From the NCBI RefSeq assembly GCF_000688375.1, contig NZ_JIAF01000001.1, forward strand, positions 1 to 64,000: a stretch of 64,000 nt of DNA, read 5' to 3'. Numbering within the stretch: the first letter of the stretch is position 1; every line of letters starts with the position of its first letter. The notes under the pieces were generated by a model, which made no database searches, had not been told where the DNA came from, and was given only the letters and a program-made list of their open reading frames with translations. The position numbers were made by a program, and so were the translations under genes. Below are positions 1 through 8,401 of this stretch, one piece after another. Source of the DNA: Prevotella sp. HUN102 (GTDB lineage: Bacteria > Bacteroidota > Bacteroidia > Bacteroidales > Bacteroidaceae).

Positions 1-1260
<1,260 letters not shown>

Positions 1261-1509
1261 AAAATATGTGTACCGGCGGAATCCTACCGAAGTGAAAACA
1301 ACGGAAGGATGCGCCGAGCTGTCTCTGTTCCAGAATGCCTATCCTATAATGAAAGTATCAAGTCCAAAAGTACCTGTTCGATATGTTCGGTGTGATGTGT
1401 AATGGGAAATGGGAAATGTGTGATGGGAAATATGAAATTTCGCAAGGACACAGAACCACAAGACCACAGGGCACACACACCGGAATTGATAAGGTTCGTT
1501 TCTTATACC

Positions 1510-1530
1510 CGTCCGCTAAAAAAGCGGACG
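1510..1530 (-). other. Hairpin in the rRNA leader
   Basis: A perfect 8-bp inverted repeat, CGTCCGCT / AGCGGACG with a 5-nt loop, lies in the transcribed leader between the rRNA promoter and the 16S gene. It lacks a following T-run on the minus strand, so it is more likely a processing or antitermination structure than a terminator. The rest of 1261-1650 contains only short direct repeats (GGGAAAT at about 1403-1435) and no credible gene. Confidence 0.4.
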
Positions 1531-1654
1531 CTTCTTGTACTACTACTCTGTATTATGTAAATCTATTCAAAGAACTCTTTCTTAATCGGCGCAAACTCTT
1601 TTCCGAGTTTCGCCCGGCTCATCGTTTAAAACAAAGTTATTGTGTTATCGGAAA

Positions 1655-1700
1655 AGCGAGTGCAAAGGTAAGGCATTTTCGGTACACTCCAAACTTTTCC
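1655..1700 (-). promoter_or_regulatory. rRNA operon promoter (Bacteroidetes type)
   Basis: On the minus strand, TTTG at 1693-1690 is followed after 19 bp by TACCTTTGC at 1670-1662. This matches the Bacteroidetes -33/-7 consensus (TTTG, 19-20 bp, TAnnTTTG). An A/T-rich block upstream (1700-1750) could act as an UP-like element. The predicted start near 1655 gives a leader of about 400 nt before the 16S gene, which is plausible for rRNA. Confidence 0.75.
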
Positions 1701-1853
1701 AAATATTTTTTTATAAAAAGTTTCATTTTTCCCCAAAACACGACATTCTGAAGCGGAAAACCGACTATTTGGAGGTTTTATCAAGTTCAGGACAAAGCAG
1801 AATGCAGAGAGGCAGACCCGACTGAACCAAGCTATAAATATAGAGAAAAACTG

Positions 1854-2300
1854 TTATGAACGTCTTGCTTCGTAAATTTTCTTTGTATAATAAGCGCAAA
1901 TAATTAAGATAATCATCAAGAGGATGTAAATTATCATATTATATAATGGCAATATCTGGGAATCTGCGGCTACGACATACAAGAAAGCAAGCGTTATAAA
2001 AAACGTTACCCAAGCTATCAGATTCTTAATTAATGAACGGGTTGCAGAAATATTCACAATTCGGAACGGCATATTGATAATTGCATTCCTTTGACAATAG
2101 ACCATCAACGCATAGACGAAAAGGGAAATCCCTGACAAAAGCAACACCAGCCAAGTATGGCTATATCTCTCCATTTCGCCGATAGAATTCCAATGCAAGG
2201 GAACGAAAGAGATTTTCGTTCCGAAATAGAACCACAACGCCACAACAACATTCGCCACCATAAACAATGCTGAACAGGTATTCAATATTTTTCTCATCAT
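1854..2300 (-). CDS. DUF1648-type integral membrane protein
   Basis: 148 aa, with four hydrophobic segments (about residues 8-26, 47-68, 92-112 and 118-137). Between the first two lies a stretch (about 33-46, VPLHWNSIGEMERY) that fits the DUF1648 signature, where a P-x-H-W/F-N-x-x-G-x-x-x-R/K pattern follows the first helix. DUF1648 proteins are related to SdpI-type membrane proteins; no enzymatic role can be assigned here. It stands alone, reading towards the rRNA promoter and divergent from the recombinase gene to its right. The family call is moderately secure, the function unknown. Confidence 0.6.
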   Translation of the reverse strand: MMRKILNTCSALFMVANVVVALWFYFGTKISFVPLHWNSIGEMERYSHTWLVLLLSGISLFVYALMVYCQRNAIINMPFRIVNISATRSLIKNLIAWVTFFITLAFLYVVAADSQILPLYNMIIYILLMIILIICAYYTKKIYEARRS

Positions 2301-2538
2301 CTTTTCAATTTTCCTTCCACCTTAATTATATAACAGTATCGGATTTCCGATATCTTTAATTGCAGGGATAACCCATCCTCTGTTTATATATCAGGGCAGA
2401 ATGCCTTGATTATTTAAAAAATACAAAGATACAAAAAATAATTTAGTGAATATCTCGGAAAAAATATAATCTTTTAATTTCAGGAGAAGATTCCCCGTTC
2501 ATATATGTATTACCTTAACTTTTATAAACAATACAAAT

Positions 2539-3150
2539 ATGATATACGGTTACATTAGAGTGAGTAGCGACAAACAAACAGTAGAAAATCAACGCTTCGA
2601 AATCACAAACTTTTGTGAGAAAGAACGGCTGTCAATAGACGACTGGATCGAAGAAACCATCAGTGGAACTAAAAATTATAGCAAACGTCAGCTAGGTAAA
2701 TTACTAAAAAAAGTGGGCAAAGATGATATTATCATTTGCAGCGAATTGTCCCGACTTGGGCGTAACTTATTTATGATAATGGAAATTCTCAATATATGTA
2801 TGACCAAGGAGTGTCGTGTCTGGACAATCAAGGACAACTACCGTCTGGGCGATGACATTCAGAGCAAAGTCCTTGCCTTTGCTTTTGGCCTGTCTGCTGA
2901 AATTGAACGCAATCTGATCAGTCAACGCACGAAAGAGGCATTAGCACGAAAAAAGGCAGAAGGAATCGTGCTCGGTCGCCCCAAAGGGCGGAGGAGTTCA
3001 CCCGAAAAATACAAATTATTCGGTAAGGAAGTGCTTATATCGGAATTGTTGAAAAGTGGAATCTCCAAACGGAAAATATCAAAAATTTGCAAAGTGGACA
3101 GGAATACCCTTGCACGATTTATTGAACTTAATAAATTGATGGTAAATTAA
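2539..3150 (+). CDS. Mpi-like serine site-specific recombinase (invertase/resolvase family)
   Basis: 203 aa. The N-terminal resolvase domain starts with the YGYIRVSSDKQ motif that carries the catalytic serine (residue 9 or 10). It continues with SELSRLGRNLF (about 72-82), where the conserved arginine sits, and the AEIERNLISQRTKEAL helix (about 119-134). A linker with GRPKG leads to a C-terminal helix-turn-helix (about 170-198). Size and order match the DNA invertase subgroup to which Bacteroides fragilis Mpi belongs; Mpi inverts promoter segments. I saw no obvious pair of inversion sites next to it, so the target is unknown. It sits at the edge of degraded mobile DNA and could belong to that element. 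Confidence 0.85.
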   Translation: MIYGYIRVSSDKQTVENQRFEITNFCEKERLSIDDWIEETISGTKNYSKRQLGKLLKKVGKDDIIICSELSRLGRNLFMIMEILNICMTKECRVWTIKDNYRLGDDIQSKVLAFAFGLSAEIERNLISQRTKEALARKKAEGIVLGRPKGRRSSPEKYKLFGKEVLISELLKSGISKRKISKICKVDRNTLARFIELNKLMVN

Positions 3151-3178
3151 TGAGCGATATTGTGCTACTGCTCGCCCA

Positions 3179-3382
3179 ATGTTGGGTGGAGAAGTTTACC
3201 TTACAGGCGAGGAGGTTTGCAGCCTATTACGGTTGAGCACACGTACACTTCAGGAGAATCGGGACAATGGCACGATTGCATACTGCAAAATCGGGGGCAA
3301 GGTACTCTATAAGCAAAGCGACATTCAAGCCATGCTTGAAAGACACTATTACCCAACACCCAAGAAGCCATGCCGAGCATAG
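3179..3382 (+). CDS. Helix-turn-helix (excisionase-like) protein, probably 5'-truncated
   Basis: 67 aa, with a MerR/excisionase-like winged [21 protein letters not shown] followed by [20 protein letters not shown]. This is the 'helix-turn-helix domain 17' pattern of small regulators in Bacteroides conjugative transposons. Those are usually near 95-100 aa with a coiled N-terminus; here the domain begins almost at the first methionine. The reading frame stays open upstream only to 3146, just after the recombinase stop, so the N-terminus was probably lost. The 3' end overlaps the next ORF by 13 bp in another frame. Confidence 0.55.
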   Translation: MLGGEVYLTGEEVCSLLRLSTRTLQENRDNGTIAYCKIGGKVLYKQSDIQAMLERHYYPTPKKPCRA

Positions 3383-4089
3383 ATGAAAAGAGAAGAGCCA
3401 TTTTAGAGCAAGCCATCAAGGATATGGGAAATTATGGCGTTAAACTCCGCAAGCCCGAAGACCATCCTTTTTATGACCAACCCGATGATTATGAAGAAGA
3501 GAAGAAAAAGTTCGAGCCCATTCAAGTGGAGGAAACAGAAGAGAGTGAGAGCCACGAGGAGATTTCCCAAACATCATATCAAGAGACGGATTTGTCTTCA
3601 ATGGACAAATCAGCCTCTGTGGAAGCAACTCATCAGCGAGTGGGAAAATCCAAGGTCAGAAAGCGTTTAGCCGACTTTCAGGGCAAATACCTCCAACCAC
3701 TTCATATTAGCCATCGCAAAGCCGTATATGTTTCAGAAGAAACACAAAAGCGGCTGGGCTATGTCGTGCGGAAAATTGGCGAGCATGGAGCGAGTATTTC
3801 GGGCTATGTGGAGATTTGCGATTTCCGCACGGCAAAGGACATCGGTATCGATCGCCCCGAGAAAAACGAGATACTGCACAACATACCGCCAACGCCGGAG
3901 CAGGAGGAGTTCATCGGCAAGCTGATGGAGTTCGCCAAGACGGGTAATGCCACACTCTTGGGACGTGCGCCGCTCAGCGAGAGCGAGGAAAAGGCAAAGA
4001 TGCTTATCGCCACAGACTATGCCCGGAAAAAAAATCAAGAAATATGTATTTTCCAGATAACCAATAGGATAAGGAAGAATAAAGGATAA
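3370..4089 (+). pseudogene. Chimeric remnant: DUF3408 (conjugative transposon) protein joined to a helicase/methylase fragment
   Basis: 239 aa ORF made of two unrelated pieces. Residues 1-148 look like a DUF3408 protein of Bacteroides conjugative transposons: an acidic, low-complexity middle, then the conserved [19 protein letters not shown] and [13 protein letters not shown] segments. From about residue 149 the sequence changes to a segment resembling the interior of the very large SNF2-type helicase/N-6 methylase of the same element class ([13 protein letters not shown] ... [25 protein letters not shown]). The last ~18 residues are read from flanking DNA. The join looks like an internal deletion that fused two element genes. 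It is unlikely to do the job of either parent. Confidence 0.6.
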
Positions 4090-4366
4090 AAGGGTTACGA
4101 GTTGGAAACGAGCGAGTTTCTTTCCCTTTCTTTATTCTGCAATACCTCAAAGACCACATTGTTCTATGTTGCAAAGATAATGATTCTTTTATGAAAAGCA
4201 GTAGGAATTGGAGAAAAAATACTTGTTGCACTGTGTTTTTACTTTCTCACAACTTCGAACAGATAAAAAGACAGCACAATACCACAAATATAGCACAGAA
4301 TAAGCGATTTAGTGAAATTGAATTGTTATCTTTGCACTTGATAATTGTTAATCAAAGGCTTGGAAG
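4090..4366 (+). promoter_or_regulatory. Intergenic region with probable promoter for the XRE/hsdR pair
   Basis: The -7 element TATCTTTGC lies at 4327-4335, about 30 bp before the XRE start. A clear -33 TTTG at the expected spacing is not visible; ATTTAG near 4307 is the nearest candidate. The rest of the 277-bp gap holds no credible gene. Confidence 0.45.
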
Positions 4367-4564
4367 ATGAGACTGAACAGAATAAAACTCGTGCTTGTGG
4401 AAAAAGAAGTTTCCCAGACGCAATTGGCAAAGGACTTAGGTAAAAGTTTCAGCACAATCAATGCGTATTGTAGCAATCGCAAACAGCCCTCCTTGGACTT
4501 GCTGAATAAAATAGCAGAATATCTATCCGTGAATATCAAGGACTTAATTGTCGATAATAAGTAA
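4367..4564 (+). CDS. XRE-family transcriptional regulator (restriction-linked)
   Basis: 65 aa, one Cro/C1-type helix-turn-helix: the SQTQLAKDLGKSFSTINAYC segment covers helices 2 and 3, followed by the conserved NRKQPSLDLLNKIAEYLSV. It ends 6 bp before the restriction-subunit ORF and is surely co-transcribed with it. It is clearly homologous to the 69-aa protein at 61962-62171 and to the dead copy near 49119. Small XRE proteins in this position usually control expression of the restriction genes; that role is inferred from position. Confidence 0.85.
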   Translation: MRLNRIKLVLVEKEVSQTQLAKDLGKSFSTINAYCSNRKQPSLDLLNKIAEYLSVNIKDLIVDNK

Positions 4565-4570
4565 GCAGGC

Positions 4571-6484
4571 ATGGAAGAAAAAATATCAAAGTCAGCTTTC
4601 TGCGAAGACAGCAGAGTAAAATTTCCAACTCTTATGCACCTTATGGGCATGGGATTCAAGTATGTTTCTCTTAAAGGCCTGAAAACAAAGTATGTCATAG
4701 CTCCTAAGACGGAGTTTGACCCTCTCACGAATATTCTGACAGACTATTTCACGGAAGCCTATAATAAGCTCAATCCAAATGTAGAAAACGAAGCGGCAGG
4801 AAAGCTACTTGCAAAGATACAGTCTTCACTAATGAATGACGATTTGGGACGACAATTCTATAATGAAATCCTGCTTAATACAGGCGAGAGAATCATAGAT
4901 TTGTCCTCACCTGCAAATTTCTACAAGAACAATACTTTCCAAGTAACTACTGAAATGACATGTGGCGATAAGGATAATGACAACTATCGCCCAGACATTA
5001 CGCTTTTTGTTAATGGGTTACCTTTGGCTTTTATCGAAGTAAAGAAAGAAAACAATCACAAAGGAATACTGGCGGAAACCGACCGTATGAAACAACGCTT
5101 CGTAAATCCCAAATACAGGCGTTTTCTTAACCTTACCCAAATTATGGTATTCAGCAACGATATGGAATACGACAACAACGAGGTAACTCCAACTATCGGT
5201 GCTTTTTATGCCACAATCGGTAAGAAAAACACCAAATACAACTGTTTCCGTGAGGAAGGACAGGATAGTTTCCCCATAGAACGGCATATTCGGCAAGTGA
5301 CCCTGCAAGAGGAGGAAATCCTGTTGCGTGATAGCAATGTGCCTCAATACAAGAACAGCAGTGAGTACAAAACAAATTGCCTTGCCAATACCCCAACCAA
5401 GCGTATGTGCGACAGTCTGTTCTCTTTCAATCGTTTCCACTTTCTGTTGAAATACGGCATTGCCTATGTGGATTACACAAATGGACTCCAAAAGCATATC
5501 ATGCGCTATCCGCAACTGTTTGCGACCAAAGCCATTGAACGCCATTTGGAGGCTGGAAAGACAAAGGGCATTATTTGGCACACGCAAGGAAGCGGCAAGA
5601 CAGCCTTGTCTTTTTACAACGTAAAGTATCTGACGGACTATTATTCCTCGAAAGGGATTGTTCCCCAATTCTTTTTCATTGTTGACCGTTTGGATTTGAT
5701 GATACAAGCCCAAAGAGAGTTCTCGTATAGAGGATTGAAAGTCAATTCGGTGCAGACAAAAGATGATTTTGCAAAGATTATCAGCAGTGGACTGACCACA
5801 CAGAACAGAGAGGGCAAGCCTGAGATAACCGTTGTGAACATACAGAAGTTTTCCAATGACTCAAAGGCTTTGCCAAAGAACGCCTATAATGTACCTGTGC
5901 AGCGCATCTACTTTATTGATGAAGCACACCGAAATTACAGTCCAGATGGCTGTTTCTTGAAAAATCTTATTTCCAGCGACAGCAATGCTGTGAAAATAGC
6001 TTTGACGGGTACGCCCATTATCAGCAAGGAATACAACACGAAGAACATTTTCGGAGATTATATACACACTTATTTTTACAATGCTTCCATCGCAGACGGA
6101 TACACACGTCGCCTGATACGAGAAGATATTGGCTCCAATTACAAAATCAGGTTGCAGGAGGCTTTGAACAGCATTCGCGTAAAGGCTCATAGCGTTAAGG
6201 AAAGCGATGTATATGCACACAGAACATACGTCCAGCCACTCCTTGACTATGTGATAAATGACTTGCAGCAGTTTCGTATCAAAAACGAAGACAACACTTT
6301 GGGCGGCATGGTGGTATGCAACAGCAAGGAGCAGGCACAAATGATGTACAGGCTTTTCCTTGAAAAGTATGCCGATGAAACCGAACTTGACAATGAAAGA
6401 GACGAGGATGGAGCAACGGTATATCGCAGTATTACCGCAGGAGAAATGGAAGTCAAGAAGAAACCTTACGCCAGTTCGGGATAA
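4571..6484 (+). pseudogene. hsdR: Type I restriction enzyme R subunit (HsdR), 3' half lost
   Basis: 637 aa of a protein that is normally around 1,000 aa. Visible parts are the N-terminal nuclease domain (D142, then E156-V-K158 in LAFIEVKKE), Walker A TQGSGKT at 338-344, DEAH at 450-453 and motif III TGTP at 479-482. The ORF then runs into the inverted repeat of the IS982-family element, which supplies the last few codons (ASSG, stop). Helicase motifs IV-VI and the C-terminal domain are absent, and the sequence beyond the element does not resume the gene, so the 3' portion is deleted. DNA translocation and cleavage should be lost. No matching hsdM/hsdS lie nearby; the methylase and specificity genes at 55-60 kb are a different type. 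Confidence 0.85.
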
Positions 6485-7514
6485 GAAAGTTGTTGAAAAT
6501 GTTGGTAATCTCGCTTATTTTTTGTAACTTTACAGTTGAACATCAATTAATTACAAACAATATAAGCGATGATTACCGAAGACAAAGTTATAGAAATTTT
6601 CTGTGTTATTGATGAGTTTTGCAAGAGTTTAGGCGCAGAATTGAATAAAAACCTTCAAATAGCTCCCACAGACGAAGGCTACAAGCATGTCAGACACCGT
6701 AAGGGGCGTATGTGTGAAAGTGAGATTATGACCATTTTGCTATGCTGCCATTTTGGGACTTTCCGAAACTTCAAACATTATTATCTGTTCTTTGTGAAAG
6801 TTCATCTTGCCCAATGTTTTCCCACCGCAGTATCCTACAATCGCTTTGTGGAACTTATGCCTCGGGAGTTCTTTACAATGCTTACTTTTATGAAACTTTA
6901 CGCCTTTGGCAAATGCACGGGAATCAGCTTTGTCGATAGTACTATGATACCTGTATGCCATAATGTAAGAAGATATTTCAATAGGTTTTTTGAGGGCTTT
7001 GCCAAGAGCGGAAAGGGTACAATGGGATGGTGCCATGGCTTCAAACTGCATCTGCTTTGCAATGACACAGGAGAGATCATAACATTCTGTCTTACACCTG
7101 CCAACGTGGCCGACAGAGATCAAAGGGTATGGTCTGTTTTCACAAAAGTGCTCTATGGAAAAGTATTCGCAGACAGGGGATATATCAAGCGGGAACTCTT
7201 TGAGGGACTCTTTGAGCAGGGAATACATCTTGTACACGGACTGAAAGCAAAGATGAAAAACAAACTTATGCCTGTGTATGATAAAATCATGCTACGAAAG
7301 AGATATATAATAGAGTGTATAAATGAGTTATTGAAAAACAAGGCAAACCTTGTACATTCAAGACACAGGTCGATACATAATTTCATCATGAACTTATGCT
7401 CGGCATTGGCGGCGTATTGTTTCTTTGAAAATAAACCGGATGGGCTGTCAGTATATTTGGAAGATAAAAGACAACTGGAACTTTTTTAAGATTTATTATC
7501 CCGAACTGGCGTAA
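6466..7514 (+). mobile_element. IS982-family insertion sequence
   Basis: Bounded by perfect 19-bp terminal inverted repeats, TTACGCCAGTTCGGGATAA, at 6466-6484 and, inverted, at 7496-7514. It encodes one intact transposase. The flanks (left AAACC, right ATAATG) show no target duplication, and the interrupted hsdR does not continue on the right. This indicates a deletion next to the element after insertion. Confidence 0.85.
6569..7489 (+). CDS. IS982-family transposase (DDE)
   Basis: 306 aa, full length for the family. The DDE catalytic region is visible: FVDSTMIPVCHNVR (first D, about residue 128), GWCHGFKLHLLCND (about 152-166), VFADRGYIKREL (second D, about 206-217) and the C-terminal E region with RYIIECINELLKNK and RHRSIHNF. 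An -OH end and inverted repeats are present on both sides, so the element may still be mobile. The start follows a ~85-nt IS leader. Confidence 0.92.
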   Translation: MITEDKVIEIFCVIDEFCKSLGAELNKNLQIAPTDEGYKHVRHRKGRMCESEIMTILLCCHFGTFRNFKHYYLFFVKVHLAQCFPTAVSYNRFVELMPREFFTMLTFMKLYAFGKCTGISFVDSTMIPVCHNVRRYFNRFFEGFAKSGKGTMGWCHGFKLHLLCNDTGEIITFCLTPANVADRDQRVWSVFTKVLYGKVFADRGYIKRELFEGLFEQGIHLVHGLKAKMKNKLMPVYDKIMLRKRYIIECINELLKNKANLVHSRHRSIHNFIMNLCSALAAYCFFENKPDGLSVYLEDKRQLELF

Positions 7515-7778
7515 ATAATGATTATATGGAATAAAATAGCACTTTATTTTTTATAAAACACCAATAAAAAAGAGCAGATTCCCTGCCCTCACTATTTCCC
7601 TCATTGGTCTATGTAAGCCTTCTGTAAACCAATGTAAACCTCTCGTAAATCCTATGAGCCTCAACAAGCCCCAGATGTAAACCGAAATTAAACCAATGTA
7701 AACGTTTCGTTTTACAGGCGCATATTCTATCTATACGCATAACTCTTTGAAACATAAAGCAATAAGCCGTTTTTGTCC
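7515..7778. repeat. Gene-free junction with TGTAAAC direct repeats
   Basis: Between the IS982 end and the truncated C39 gene no coding sequence is seen. TGTAAACC occurs at 7623, 7633 and 7676, and CCAATGTAAAC at 7629-7639 and again at 7693-7703. The repeats may mark an element end or a protein-binding site; neither can be shown. This stretch joins the mobile remnants to the peptide locus, so a rearrangement breakpoint lies in it. Confidence 0.4.
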
Positions 7779-8393
7779 TCAACTCATTTTATACGCTTCG
7801 TTCTGTGCCCCATAGAAGGGCAGTATGAGTTGCAACAGACTTCCTACAAGCAGTCCCAAAACTATTTGCCCGAAATACTTGTGGTACTTCCTTATGTATC
7901 TGAACAGGAACTTGAATGAACGCCCATCTCTTGTGTCATCTTCGGCAATGTTGTTAGTATAGAACTCCGGTGTGGGTTCGAGAAACATTGCTATGCCTTT
8001 TTCTTCTCCATTGTTTTTCGTGCTTATCCAGTGCTTCTTGAATTCCTCAAAATCGTATTTCACGAGTCCCTTTCCAGGGTCGGCGATGTAGAACGTCTTT
8101 CCCTTCTTTACCTTATAGAGTACTACGAAATGGTTTTGGTTCCAATGAAGAATACAGGGGACGTTTTCACGATTTAATTCTTCAACTTCTGCTAATCCAC
8201 ATTTATTATTTAGTCCTATTTTAGTTGCTGATTTACTGATTGCCGCAAGTGAAACCCCTTCTTTACTCTCAGGGCACAATGATGATAGAAAGACGGTGGA
8301 GTATTTCTTGCCGTGGTGTTTGCATATCATTTGCAGACACGCAATTCCACATTGCATAGCATCATGCTGTTTTGTCAGAGGAAACTTTCTCAT
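7779..8393 (-). pseudogene. C39 peptidase domain of a peptide exporter, truncated after the first membrane helix
   Basis: 204 aa. It keeps a complete C39 (bacteriocin-processing) peptidase domain: catalytic C15 in HDAMQCGIACL, H88 in LHWNQNHF and D105 in ADPGKG. It then enters the linker and the first transmembrane helix (about 174-193) and ends in an unrelated tail (YGAQNEAYKMS). From about 7815 to 8150 it is almost identical in DNA to the full exporter gene (19063-19400), but its first ~80 residues differ strongly. It lies 8 bp after the barrel gene, as the last gene of the GG-peptide operon. It is a broken transporter, but the peptidase residues are all present, so a stand-alone membrane-tethered protease is possible. 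Confidence 0.75.
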
Positions 8394-8401
8394 ACTTGAA
8401 T

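Noticed and set aside
1383..1825. ORFs of 122 and 61 codons upstream of the rRNA gene
   Set aside because: They run across the rRNA promoter and leader, have no ribosome-binding site and encode low-complexity sequence.
6461..7520. Target-site duplication of the IS982 element
   Set aside because: Flanking bases AAACC and ATAATG do not match.
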